Below, in pieces: positions 8,520 through 17,127 of a DNA stretch of 64,000 nt (position 1 is its first letter; each line of letters starts with the position of its first letter). The DNA lies in contig SVFM01000007.1 in NCBI GenBank assembly GCA_015056865.1, positions 35,874-99,873 of the forward strand, in the 5' to 3' direction. A model generated the notes under the pieces. It saw only the letters and a program-made list of their open reading frames with translations. It was not told where the DNA came from and did no database searches. This DNA is from Lachnospiraceae bacterium (GTDB lineage: Bacteria; Bacillota; Clostridia; Lachnospirales; Lachnospiraceae). The translations under genes and the position numbers were made by a program.

Positions 8520-9902
8520 ATGTCATTAAATGCATTTTCCTTTGTGCTTTTTTTACCGCTTATAGTAGGAATAAATTTTCTGATTCCTCGAAAATATCGA
8601 TATATTTGGCTGTTTGCAGCCAGCTATTTTTTTTACCTTTCCAATGATGTGCGGTTTTTGGCTGGTCTGGGAGCATGCACTGCGGTTACATATGTGACCG
8701 GGCTGTTGCTGGAGAAGACAAGGGGCATTGCAAGAAGAGTTTTGCTGACGCTTTGTATTTGTCTGAGTATTTCTCTGATTTTACTTAGGTATATGGATTT
8801 CGAATCTATCATTGTTCCCATGGGTATGTCTTTTTATGGCCTACAGGCTTTGGGGTATGTAATTGACGTGTACAGAAATCAGCTGGAAGCAGAAAAGAAT
8901 CCTGTCAGATATGCGTTGTTTGTAAGCTTTTTTCCGACAGTGATGTCCGGGCCCATACAAAGAGGCAGTGTACTGCTTGGGCAGATAAGAGAGGGCAGAA
9001 ACTTTGACTATAGTAGAGCCCGTGCGGGTTTGTATGATTTGCTGTGGGGATACTTGTTAAAGCTTGTGATCGCAAATCGGCTGGGCGGGATGGTTGATTA
9101 TGCTTTCGGAAGATATGAAACTATGCCGGGGGCAACCATGGTGTGGGCTACTGTACTGTATGGAATACAGTTGTACTGCGACTTTGCCGGTTATAGTGCT
9201 TTGGCCATTGGAACCGGGAAAATTCTTGGGTTTGATCTGGGCATCAATTTTGCCCGTCCCTACTTTGCTACTTCCATCAAAGAATTTTGGAAACGTTGGC
9301 ACATCAGTCTTTCTTCTTGGCTGAAGAATTATGTATATATTCCCTTGGGCGGAAATCGAAAAGGCAGATGCAGAAAATATGTTAATTTGATGATTACCTT
9401 TTTGGTCAGCGGGTTGTGGCATGGAGCAGGGATCAATTTCTTGGTCTGGGGAGCTCTGCATGGCATCTACCAAATATTGGGGGGATGCCTTCCAAAGAAA
9501 ACTGACCGAAAGAGGGGAGGGTTTTATAGAGCTGTTCAGACGATCTTTACCTTTGTACTGGTAGATTTTGCATGGCTGTTTTTTCGAGCGGATTCCATAA
9601 GCCAGGCATTCGTAATATTGAGGCGGATCTGTTTCCATTTCAATTTGAGAGAAATGACTTACTATGGTAGTTACCTGCTGGGGGATAACAGGACGAATCT
9701 GTTGCTTGTGCTGGTGGGGATCGGACTGGTATTTTTGGTCGATCTGTTGTGTGAGAAGAAAATATCTATAGTGGATGTGTCCCTTCGGGTTCCTATGGTA
9801 GTCAGGTGGTTAGTGTATATAATTCTTACTTTGCTTATTTTGTATGTGGTGGTGTATCACTATGGACTTGCTGGCACAACATTTTTATATGGAAGGTTTT
9901 AG
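8520..9902 (+). CDS. MBOAT-family O-acyltransferase (AlgI/DltB/PatA-like)
   Basis: A 460-residue polytopic membrane protein. The MBOAT core is clear: RPYFATSIKEFWKRWHISLS, then YIPLGGNRKG, then LVSGLWHGAG with the catalytic histidine at about residue 301. Such proteins pass acetyl groups across the membrane to a partner that modifies wall or surface polysaccharides. A GGGGGAGAAGG stretch precedes the ATG. The next gene, two bases downstream, encodes an SGNH-like protein, the usual acetylation partner. Confidence 0.9.
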   Translation: MSLNAFSFVLFLPLIVGINFLIPRKYRYIWLFAASYFFYLSNDVRFLAGLGACTAVTYVTGLLLEKTRGIARRVLLTLCICLSISLILLRYMDFESIIVPMGMSFYGLQALGYVIDVYRNQLEAEKNPVRYALFVSFFPTVMSGPIQRGSVLLGQIREGRNFDYSRARAGLYDLLWGYLLKLVIANRLGGMVDYAFGRYETMPGATMVWATVLYGIQLYCDFAGYSALAIGTGKILGFDLGINFARPYFATSIKEFWKRWHISLSSWLKNYVYIPLGGNRKGRCRKYVNLMITFLVSGLWHGAGINFLVWGALHGIYQILGGCLPKKTDRKRGGFYRAVQTIFTFVLVDFAWLFFRADSISQAFVILRRICFHFNLREMTYYGSYLLGDNRTNLLLVLVGIGLVFLVDLLCEKKISIVDVSLRVPMVVRWLVYIILTLLILYVVVYHYGLAGTTFLYGRF

Positions 9903-9904
9903 AT

Positions 9905-10846
9905 ATGAAAAAATTTGTACAAAAGGGATTGCTATTTTGTGTGATAATTGCTTTGCTCTGTGCATGTGTGGTGTATTTATCTACCACAGAACATTACCGT
10001 TCTGCGATAGCAAAGTGGACAAACAGTAGTGAGTTTATGGGAGATGGCGGGATGGTGCCTATTTTTGAACAGGCAAGAAGGCAGGATGGAGCCACACAAT
10101 TGGTACTGGGAGACAGTATATGTCGCCAGTTGTTTTCCGGACTGAGTGAATATAATCCCAAGACAAGCTTTCTGGCTACCAATGCGGCGCTTATGATAAC
10201 CGGTCAATATCTGTTGGTTGAAGAATATCTTCAGACACATCCGGATACCACTGATGTGTGGCTGGTCATGCACCCCTTGGCCCTTACAAGGACTTTTGAT
10301 ACAGAATGGAGTTACAGATATGCGTATATGACTTACGTGGAGACAGAGACATTACAGTACCTGGATGAGAATACCCTTGCTGCTATGGAAAGTGTCTACG
10401 GAGGTTTTCTCATGCAGAAATGGGTTGTGCAGTTAGCGGAGGATTCTCCCATTGTGAGAAAACTCTGCCTGAATCATATCAAGTTTAACAGTGAGGATTA
10501 TATACAGGCATCTCCCTTTGAAATAGCAGACCAATATGTAAAGAAAATGTATGAGCTATGTGAAGAAAATGGAGTGAAACTGCATGTGTATGCTTCGCCT
10601 GCCGCCGAGTATTATAGGGGGCAGATCGAGGAATTATCGGCAGTATACGGGGAGACTTGGATGAGTAGTCAATATCCGGACTATTTTGATGATATGATGT
10701 ATTATCCGGATGAATGGTCGGAAGATTTGAGTCATTTCAGCGGAGAATATGCGACGCGGGATAAGCTGAATGAGATCATCGAGAATGCGTATGGGCAGAC
10801 TACGTTGTTGGAGAAACTGAGTTATACCGGTACGAATGTGCGCTGA
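9905..10846 (+). CDS. SGNH-like extracytoplasmic acyltransferase/esterase partner of the MBOAT protein
   Basis: About 313 residues with an N-terminal membrane anchor (about residues 5-25). A GDS motif gives a candidate nucleophile at Ser71 (LVLGDSI). Near the C-terminus WSEDLSHFS supplies the D-x-x-H pair (Asp274, His277), as in AlgX/AlgJ/DltD-type SGNH proteins. The ATG at 9905, two bases after the MBOAT stop, is chosen over upstream in-frame starts that overlap it heavily. It probably transfers acetyl groups to a surface polymer; the polymer is not identifiable from this window. Confidence 0.72.
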   Translation: MKKFVQKGLLFCVIIALLCACVVYLSTTEHYRSAIAKWTNSSEFMGDGGMVPIFEQARRQDGATQLVLGDSICRQLFSGLSEYNPKTSFLATNAALMITGQYLLVEEYLQTHPDTTDVWLVMHPLALTRTFDTEWSYRYAYMTYVETETLQYLDENTLAAMESVYGGFLMQKWVVQLAEDSPIVRKLCLNHIKFNSEDYIQASPFEIADQYVKKMYELCEENGVKLHVYASPAAEYYRGQIEELSAVYGETWMSSQYPDYFDDMMYYPDEWSEDLSHFSGEYATRDKLNEIIENAYGQTTLLEKLSYTGTNVR

Positions 10847-10940
10847 AACAGGCGCGATACCCGAGCGTAATTGCCAAACTGATATTATTAAAAACTATAA
10901 GACTGGATATATAAATATGGTCAGAAAGGGACTACTATTG

Positions 10941-10969
10941 CCTCAGACGTCTAAGAAATCAACCTGAGG
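10941..10969 (+). promoter_or_regulatory. Hairpin sequestering the ribosome site of the ECF S-component gene
   Basis: CCTCAG (10941-10946) is exactly complementary to CTGAGG (10964-10969), which contains the Shine-Dalgarno sequence of the gene starting at 10981. The loop contains a GACGTC palindrome. The 134-base leader from 10847 could be a translational riboswitch or attenuator. I could not match it to a known riboswitch class. Confidence 0.4.
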
Positions 10970-10980
10970 AGTGAAATGGT

Positions 10981-11493
10981 ATGGAAAAACATGTAAAGCA
11001 TTTAGTAGTAACTGCACTGGCGATAGCCCTGACCTATGTATTTACAGCTTTTGTAAATATTCGGCTTCCCATTATGGCCAACGGTGGCCTGATTCATCTG
11101 GGAAATGTGCCTCTTTTTGTTTTTGCAATTATTTTCGGAAAGAAGACAGGGGCCATTGCAGGCGGCATAGGCATGGCCCTTTTTGATCTGTTGTCCGGGT
11201 GGACTGCGTGGGCTCCTTTTACTCTGGTAGTGGTTGGAGCCATGGGTTATGTGGTGGGAGCTATCACGGAGAAAAAACACAGCTTTGGATGGACTGTCAC
11301 GGCCATGCTGTCCGCCCTTGTGATCAAGATCGGAGGCTATTACATAGCAGAAGGCATTATCTATGGTAATTGGGCTATTCCAGTTGCCTCTATTCCGGGC
11401 AATGTAGTGCAAGTGATGACAGCAATGATCATTGTGATGATCATAATTGTACCTCTGCGTAAAGCTGCCAACAGGAGTATGATGAAGGAGTAA
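10981..11493 (+). CDS. ECF transporter S component (substrate-binding membrane subunit)
   Basis: A 170-residue protein with about five or six hydrophobic segments. It carries the pattern seen in the ECF-type riboflavin/HMP/pyridoxine S-component family: NGGLIHLGNVPLFVFAIIFG, then GAIAGGIGMALFDLLSGWTAWAPFTL. S components bind a vitamin or precursor and dock to a shared EcfAAT energising module, which is not in this window. The substrate cannot be told from sequence. The ribosome site GAGGAG lies in the hairpin at 10941-10969. Confidence 0.78.
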   Translation: MEKHVKHLVVTALAIALTYVFTAFVNIRLPIMANGGLIHLGNVPLFVFAIIFGKKTGAIAGGIGMALFDLLSGWTAWAPFTLVVVGAMGYVVGAITEKKHSFGWTVTAMLSALVIKIGGYYIAEGIIYGNWAIPVASIPGNVVQVMTAMIIVMIIIVPLRKAANRSMMKE

Positions 11494-11498
11494 GCTTG

Positions 11499-12518
11499 AT
11501 GGCTGAGTGGAAAGTTTTTTTAGACAGTGGTTTTTGGAAACACCGGGGCAGGGATAGGGCAGGAACTGAGATCCCTGTGGGAAAGAGTTTTCTGTGGAAT
11601 GGTGCATTGTGGCATGTTCCGGCGGTGTACCTGTGCAGAGCGGGTCTGGTGGTGGATTATTGTATTGAAATTGAACCGGAACGAATCTGCCGGTTCATAG
11701 AGAAAGTTGAGACGCTGGGCGAGAGCGCAGACCAGCTGAGTCATGAAGAGAAGGAATTTCTGGCGTCTCAGAATCCGCTAAATGTTAAATTTCTATCGAA
11801 CGCGGTGGTAAATGGCGTGCAGCTGTGCCGAAAATCCGGCTGCAGTCTGTCCTGGATACCAAACAATTGCTTGCCGAAGGGCAGAGAAAATGCGCCGGAG
11901 TGGCAGGGGGTCATGGAGCATTATCAGCTGGATCCGGAAAAGGGCTGGGCAATTCACAGGTGTACTTATCTGTGGAACTTTAGGAGAAAGCCGGTTGTCA
12001 AATCTCTTCAGATTAGTCTAGAGCAGCCGCTCAGGGCGGTCACGGGGATGAAATTCAAGTCGGAGAAGGGGAGAGAGTTTACACTTACACACCCGGTAAC
12101 CGGGGCGGAATATATATTGACGGTGGGAGAGATAGAGTCTCAGAAGCTGGATATGCAGAGAGTGCTTCAGGAAAAGTACGAGTATCCGATTAATTATACG
12201 ATGATGTCCTACACACTTGTACCGGAGCTGCCGCCCGGCGAGTTTTACATCTGCGACTGTCTGCAGAGCGACATGCCAAAGCCTCGGCAGGCAGGGGGCA
12301 CAGATGGTGCCAGCGCAATAGGCATCATTGGCAGGGCGGATGGCCCTACATCCATATTCCTGGTTGGTAAGAGCGACAAGCAACCGCAGGTTCACTCTGC
12401 CTGTTCAGCATTGCATTTTGAGCCGGTGGATGAGGTGGAGTGGAAGGCTGTGTTCAGAGTGAAGGTGTGTGAGGATATCACGGTAGGGCTGATTGAAACA
12501 TGTATAGGCGTGGACTAA
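11499..12518 (+). CDS. Unrecognised protein containing a decarboxylase-beta-like peptide
   Basis: A protein of about 339 residues with no signal peptide or membrane helix, starting six bases after the ECF S gene and preceded by AAGGAG (11485-11490), so probably co-transcribed. I do not recognise the overall family. The striking feature is GASAIGIIGRADGPTSIF at 12306-12359, inside a Gly/Ser-rich stretch. This matches the signature of Na+-translocating decarboxylase beta subunits (OadB/GcdB/MmdB), which are polytopic membrane proteins, unlike this one. The protein is rich in Trp and Cys. Function unknown. Confidence 0.6.
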   Translation: MAEWKVFLDSGFWKHRGRDRAGTEIPVGKSFLWNGALWHVPAVYLCRAGLVVDYCIEIEPERICRFIEKVETLGESADQLSHEEKEFLASQNPLNVKFLSNAVVNGVQLCRKSGCSLSWIPNNCLPKGRENAPEWQGVMEHYQLDPEKGWAIHRCTYLWNFRRKPVVKSLQISLEQPLRAVTGMKFKSEKGREFTLTHPVTGAEYILTVGEIESQKLDMQRVLQEKYEYPINYTMMSYTLVPELPPGEFYICDCLQSDMPKPRQAGGTDGASAIGIIGRADGPTSIFLVGKSDKQPQVHSACSALHFEPVDEVEWKAVFRVKVCEDITVGLIETCIGVD

Positions 12519-12543
12519 TGTGAAAGTAGTCCACGCCTTTTTT
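12507..12543 (+). terminator. Rho-independent terminator
   Basis: A perfect 10-bp stem GGCGTGGACT/AGTCCACGCC (12507-12516 and 12528-12537) followed by a T run. The 5' arm overlaps the last codons of the preceding gene. Confidence 0.9.
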
Positions 12544-12598
12544 CAACTAAAGTTGACATTCAGTTGAGGTTGAGTTGCAAATAGGCTTTTATAATAAG

Positions 12599-12607
12599 TG
12601 GTATAAT
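12599..12607 (+). promoter_or_regulatory. Extended -10 promoter candidate for degV
   Basis: TGGTATAAT is a perfect extended -10 element about 50 bases before the degV start. No good -35 is present, which is compatible with an extended -10 promoter. Confidence 0.45.
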
Positions 12608-12658
12608 GGCATGATAATAGGTTGATGCTTTCGAACTTGAAAAAGGAGAAGGATTATT

Positions 12659-13516
12659 ATGAAAACAGTATCGATTTTATCGGATAGTACTTGTGATCTG
12701 TCCGCAGAATTGTTGGAAAAGTATGAGATCGCCACATTCCCGCTGCATATTCACTTGGGAGACCGGGAATATGCAGATGGTATAAATATCACCCCGGAGG
12801 AAATATATCAGTGGTCAGATGAGAACAAAGCCACTCCGAAAACCTCTGCGCTTTCGCCTTTTGAGGCACAGGAGGTGCTGAGCAAGCTTCTTGAAGTCAG
12901 TGAGGAGGTGCTCTGTTTTTGTGTTTCGGAAACCATGTCTTCCTGTGCAAGCGTTATGCGGATGGCGGCCCGGGAACTGGACATGGAGGAGCGGGTTTTC
13001 GTGGTGGATTCCGCCAATCTGTCCACCGGAATTGGTTTGCAGATCATAGAAGCGGCTATTATGGCCCAACAGGGACTGCGGGCAAAGCAGATTGCAGAGC
13101 GGTTGGAAGTTGTGAAGCCTATGGTCAGGGCCAGCTTTGTGGTAGACACGCTGACCTACCTGCACAGGGGCGGCCGTTGCAGCGGTCTGGCTGCACTGGC
13201 CGGAAGTACGTTGAGGCTGCACCCGTGTATTTCTGTGGTTGATGGGAAAATGCAGGCCGGGAAAAAATATCGCGGCAAGATGGAGAAGGTAATCTGTGAG
13301 TATGTGGATGATCTGAAGCCGGATCTGGAGACTGCCTGCCCGGAAAGAGTTTTCATTACGCATTCCGGATGCGATGCACCGGTAATTGCCGCTGTGGAGC
13401 AAAAACTGAAAGAACTGGGGCGCTTTGAAGAAATACTGATTACCCGGGCGGGGAGTGTTATCACAAGTCATTGCGGGCCGGGCACCCTGGGAGTTTTATT
13501 TATTGCCGGCAATTAG
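12659..13516 (+). CDS. DegV family fatty-acid-binding protein
   Basis: A 285-residue DegV protein. Members bind a fatty acid in a central cleft, and some (FakB) present it to the FakA kinase. The family start (VSILSDSTCDL) and the TPKTSALSPFE segment, equivalent to TSQPS/TSQIT in relatives, are present, as is LTYLHRGGRCSG near residue 165. AAGGAGAAGG lies before the ATG. A second, only distantly similar DegV protein is encoded at 23425. Whether this one works with FakA is unknown. Confidence 0.9.
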   Translation: MKTVSILSDSTCDLSAELLEKYEIATFPLHIHLGDREYADGINITPEEIYQWSDENKATPKTSALSPFEAQEVLSKLLEVSEEVLCFCVSETMSSCASVMRMAARELDMEERVFVVDSANLSTGIGLQIIEAAIMAQQGLRAKQIAERLEVVKPMVRASFVVDTLTYLHRGGRCSGLAALAGSTLRLHPCISVVDGKMQAGKKYRGKMEKVICEYVDDLKPDLETACPERVFITHSGCDAPVIAAVEQKLKELGRFEEILITRAGSVITSHCGPGTLGVLFIAGN

Positions 13517-13638
13517 TGGTGGTGTAGAGCGCATTTCCCTCTGCCGGCTGCACGATATTATTGTTAATGTGCATATTTATAGTCTATACTATCCGGCGTA
13601 CTGCGTTTATAATGTGGTATGAAAGGAGGGAGAATAAA

Positions 13639-14112
13639 ATGAATTTGTACATCAAGCAACGAGTTTTTTCATGGGGAGATAAGTTCTCCGTCTATGATGA
13701 AGCGGGATTTGAAAAGTATTATGTAGAGGGCGAGATTTTCACGTGGGGTAAAAAACTCCATCTATATGATCTGCAGGGAAACGAGCTTGCATTTATCAGG
13801 CAGGAGATATTTACTTTTTTGCCTAAATACCATGTTTCCAGAAATGGTATAGAAGTGGCCGAGATTGTAAAGGAATTTACATTCTTTAAGCACGAATACA
13901 GTGTGAACGGCTTGGGCTGGCAGGTGCATGGCGACTTTTGGGATCATGAGTATGAGATCACGAGTAACGGTCAAACCATCGCGGCGGTATCAAAAGAGTG
14001 GCTGACCTGGGGCGATACCTATGAAATTCGCTTTGCTGCCGGTGTGGATGAGATCACGGCCTTGTCGGTGGTGCTTGTGATAGATGCCTGTATTGCTGCG
14101 GAAAGAAATTAA
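13639..14112 (+). CDS. LURP-one-related (YxjI-like) protein
   Basis: A 157-residue protein made of repeating beta-strand units (VFSWGDKFSVYDEAG, IFTWGKKLHLYDLQG, IFTFLPKYHVSRNG), typical of the LOR/Tubby-like fold. The start at 13639 follows AAAGGAGGGAG; upstream in-frame starts lack a ribosome site. Bacterial members have no firmly established function. It is single-gene, with a terminator downstream. Confidence 0.75.
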   Translation: MNLYIKQRVFSWGDKFSVYDEAGFEKYYVEGEIFTWGKKLHLYDLQGNELAFIRQEIFTFLPKYHVSRNGIEVAEIVKEFTFFKHEYSVNGLGWQVHGDFWDHEYEITSNGQTIAAVSKEWLTWGDTYEIRFAAGVDEITALSVVLVIDACIAAERN

Positions 14113-14148
14113 CAGTGAGAACCGACAAGGCATTTGGCGGAGAAATTG

Positions 14149-14203
14149 TACCGGATAGGGATACAGGTCGAAATACCTGTTTTCTTGTCCGGTATTCTTT
14201 TTT
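14149..14203 (+). terminator. Rho-independent terminator with nested stem
   Basis: Outer stem TACCGGA/TCCGGTA (14149-14155, 14188-14194), inner stem ACAGGT/ACCTGT, then a long T run. It separates the LURP-one-like gene from the pse cluster. Confidence 0.75.
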
Positions 14204-14290
14204 TACATAGTGAAAAGGTCAGAGATAGATTTTTTGCCGAAGACGTGGTAAAATAATAATAATATTTAAAAAATCAAGGAGAAAACCGTG

Positions 14291-14980
14291 ATGAGGCTAG
14301 CGATTATTCCTGCCAGAGGTGGCAGTAAGAGAATTCCCAGAAAAAATGTCAAGGAATTTTGTGGGAAGCCCATATTGGCATATTCTGTTGAAGCTGCTTT
14401 GGAGGCTGGTATTTTTGATGAGGTAATGGTTTCCACGGATGATGAAGAAATTGCGCGGCTGGCTGAGCAATTTGGAGCGCGGGTTCCTTTTATGCGAAGT
14501 GAAAAGACGGCCGGGGATTTTGCTACTACCGCAGATGTGATTTCAGAGGTGCTTTATAATTACAGCAGGCAGGGCAGAGAATTCGATACTTTTTGCTGTA
14601 TCTATCCTACGGCGCCCCTGCTTACTGCGGACAGGCTTCGGACGGCAGTGCAGCTTTTGGAAGAGAGTGCCATGGACGGCGTGGTCTCGGTGGTAAAATA
14701 TGGTTTTCCTGTGCAGCGCAGCTTTGTGATGGAGGAAGGGCAGCTGAAGGTGAAATGGCCGGAGTATATATTGGCCAGATCTCAGGATCTGGAGCCCTTT
14801 TATCATGATGCAGGACAACTTTATTGTCTGCGCAGCAGCAGCTTTGCCCGGCAGGGGAAGATGTTTATGGACAGGACTATACCGCTGATCTTGTCTGAAA
14901 TGGAAGTGCAGGACATTGATACTGAGGAAGATTGGAAGATAGCGGAATTAAAATATGAGATGCTCAGACGAAGAAAATAG
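14291..14980 (+). CDS. pseF: Pseudaminic acid cytidylyltransferase (CMP-Pse synthase)
   Basis: It activates pseudaminic acid with CTP to CMP-Pse, the last step before transfer to glycans. The N-terminus LAIIPARGGSKRIPRKN is the nucleotide-binding signature of CMP-nonulosonate synthetases. STDDEEIA and YPTAPLL follow, and FYHDAGQLYC matches PseF better than NeuA. The start is ATG 14291; the adjacent GTG at 14288 is equally served by AAGGAG at 14276. It is first of a tight operon with pseI and pseG. Legionaminic or sialic acid specificity is less likely because pseG is next door. Confidence 0.88.
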   Translation: MRLAIIPARGGSKRIPRKNVKEFCGKPILAYSVEAALEAGIFDEVMVSTDDEEIARLAEQFGARVPFMRSEKTAGDFATTADVISEVLYNYSRQGREFDTFCCIYPTAPLLTADRLRTAVQLLEESAMDGVVSVVKYGFPVQRSFVMEEGQLKVKWPEYILARSQDLEPFYHDAGQLYCLRSSSFARQGKMFMDRTIPLILSEMEVQDIDTEEDWKIAELKYEMLRRRK

Positions 14981-14998
14981 AAAGGCATAGTGTATTGT

Positions 14999-16054
14999 AT
15001 GGAAAATATTCAGATCAAAGGAAGAACAATAGGGGAGGGCAATCCGGCGTATATTATTGCGGAAATGTCCGCCAATCATGCAGGTAGTTTAGAACGGGCC
15101 AAGGAGATCATTCATGCGGCCAAGGAAAGCGGAGCGGACTGCATTAAAATCCAGACTTATACACCGGATACCCTTACCATTGATTGTCACAACTCCTATT
15201 TTCAGGTAGAAAAAGGTACCTGGGCAGGGGAAAATCTGTATAGCCTGTATGGAAAAGCCTATACGCCTTGGGAGTGGCAGCCGCTTTTGAAGGAGGAAGC
15301 AGACAAGGTGGGAATTGACTTTTTGTCCACGCCTTTTGACAGGACCGCGGTTGATTTTTTAGAGGAGATGGGATTGGATTTTTATAAGATAGCCTCCTTT
15401 GAAATGGTGGATCTGCCGTTGATCACTTATGTGGCACAGCAGGGCAAGCCCATCATTATGTCCACCGGTATGAGCACTTTGGAGGAGATAGAAGAAGCGG
15501 TGGAGGCAGTTTACCGCACCGGGAACAGACAGTTGGTGTTGCTGAAGTGTTCCAGCGTATATCCGGCGGATCCGTCTCAGATGAATCTCAGGACGATCAG
15601 TGATATGATCCACCGCTTTCAGATTCCTGTGGGGCTTTCGGATCATTCCTTGGGGTCTCTCAGTGCTGCCACAGCTGTGGCTTTGGGGGCGTCTGTGATC
15701 GAAAAGCATTTCTGCATCAGTCGAGAGATTGAAAATCCGGACGTTTCTTTTTCTATGACACCTCAGGAGTTTGAGGAGATGGTTGCACATGTCCGCAATA
15801 CGGAGGCGGCACTTGGTAAGGCTGTTTATGGTGTCAGCAAGCAGGAGGAGAGCAGCCATGTGTTCAGACGGTCTATTTTTGCAGTCAAGGACATTGCACC
15901 GGGGGAAGTACTCACAGAGGAAAATATTCGCATCATCCGTCCCGGTTATGGATTGAAACCAAAGTATTGGGGAGAGGTTCTGGGTGCTCGGGCGAGTGTG
16001 GCTATTGAGAGGGGCACGCCCATAACCTTCGATGTCATACAGAAAAGAAAGTAA
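14999..16054 (+). CDS. pseI: Pseudaminic acid synthase
   Basis: It condenses 6-deoxy-AltdiNAc with phosphoenolpyruvate to give pseudaminic acid. The NeuB-type barrel shows IIAEMSANHAGS, ADCIKIQTYTPDT, FLSTPFD and IMSTGMST in order, then LSDHSLG and VIEKHF. The C-terminal SAF (antifreeze-like) domain occupies about residues 285-350. ATG 14999 fits the family N-terminus; a GTG at 14990 is nearer to the AAAGG site and cannot be excluded. Confidence 0.9.
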   Translation: MENIQIKGRTIGEGNPAYIIAEMSANHAGSLERAKEIIHAAKESGADCIKIQTYTPDTLTIDCHNSYFQVEKGTWAGENLYSLYGKAYTPWEWQPLLKEEADKVGIDFLSTPFDRTAVDFLEEMGLDFYKIASFEMVDLPLITYVAQQGKPIIMSTGMSTLEEIEEAVEAVYRTGNRQLVLLKCSSVYPADPSQMNLRTISDMIHRFQIPVGLSDHSLGSLSAATAVALGASVIEKHFCISREIENPDVSFSMTPQEFEEMVAHVRNTEAALGKAVYGVSKQEESSHVFRRSIFAVKDIAPGEVLTEENIRIIRPGYGLKPKYWGEVLGARASVAIERGTPITFDVIQKRK

Positions 16055-16068
16055 CGGAGTGGAGCAAA

Positions 16069-17106
16069 ATGATCTGGATACGTGCAGATGCAGGTGAAAA
16101 TATAGGGTCAGGGCACATTATGCGGTGTCTTTCCGTGGCGGCAGCACTGAAAAAGGCAGGGGAAGAAGTGCGTTTTGTTACTGCGAATGAGGATGCCTGC
16201 AGCCTGCTGGCAGGTGCCGGGGCGGACTGCCTGGTGCTTCGTTCTGCCTACAATAAAATGGAAGAGGAACTGCAGGTGCTGGAGCCGCTGCTGGACCGGT
16301 ACAGGCCGGATCTTCTACTGATTGACAGTTATTATATAACAGAGAACTACTTTTGTAGTGTGGGAAAGTATACAAAAGTGGTATATATGGACGATATTCC
16401 CCGGTTTGTGTACCCGGTGGATGGAATCATCAATTATAATATTTATGGGGAGAGTATGCCTTACAGTGAGCAGGCTTCCGGCAAGGTTCCAGTCCTGTTG
16501 CTGGGACCATCTTACGCGCCTTTGCGAGAACAGTTTTGGGAGAATGAATATGAGGTCCGTTCTGAGGTAAAGCATGTATTGATCACTACCGGTGGGGGAG
16601 ATCGGTATAATCTTGCCGGGAAAATACTGCATGAGGTGTTGGGGCGCCCGCAGCTTGGTGGCATGTGTTTTCATGTGGTAAGCGGCATGTTTAATCCCTA
16701 TTATGATGAATTGGCAAAGATCGGGGCTTGGGCGCCTGATAGGGTGCAGCTGTATCGGAATTTGTCGGATATGGCGGGGCTGATGAAAGATTGTGATGTG
16801 GCCATAACTGCGGCTGGATCCACGGTGTATGAATTATGCGCTGTGGGTGTTCCTATGCTTTGCTTTTCCTATGTGGATAATCAGGAGCTGATTGTGGAGC
16901 ATTTTAAGCGTAGGCAGTTGGTGGCGTATGGTGGAAATTATCTGAGAGAAAAGGAAGCCTTTGCGGGAAATGTTGCGGATGCGCTGACTTTTCTTGCAGG
17001 ACAGGAAGGGTTGCGACAACAGTACAGTGAAAGACAACGCCTGCTGGTGGATGGCAGGGGTGCTGAAAGGATCGCCGAAGCCCTGCGTGGCATGATCCAT
17101 AATTAA
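16069..17106 (+). CDS. pseG: UDP-2,4-diacetamido-2,4,6-trideoxy-beta-L-altropyranose hydrolase
   Basis: It removes UDP to release the altrose sugar used by PseI. The N-terminus IRADAGENIGSGHIMRCLSVA is the PseG signature, with the conserved glycine-rich loop and His. A C-terminal GT-B-like half shows ITTGGGDRYN and AITAAGSTVYELCAVGVP. It starts 14 bases after pseI. At 345 residues it has no appended acetyltransferase domain, so PseH must be encoded elsewhere. Confidence 0.88.
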   Translation: MIWIRADAGENIGSGHIMRCLSVAAALKKAGEEVRFVTANEDACSLLAGAGADCLVLRSAYNKMEEELQVLEPLLDRYRPDLLLIDSYYITENYFCSVGKYTKVVYMDDIPRFVYPVDGIINYNIYGESMPYSEQASGKVPVLLLGPSYAPLREQFWENEYEVRSEVKHVLITTGGGDRYNLAGKILHEVLGRPQLGGMCFHVVSGMFNPYYDELAKIGAWAPDRVQLYRNLSDMAGLMKDCDVAITAAGSTVYELCAVGVPMLCFSYVDNQELIVEHFKRRQLVAYGGNYLREKEAFAGNVADALTFLAGQEGLRQQYSERQRLLVDGRGAERIAEALRGMIHN

Positions 17107-17127
17107 TTTAAGAAGGAGTTGTAGGGA

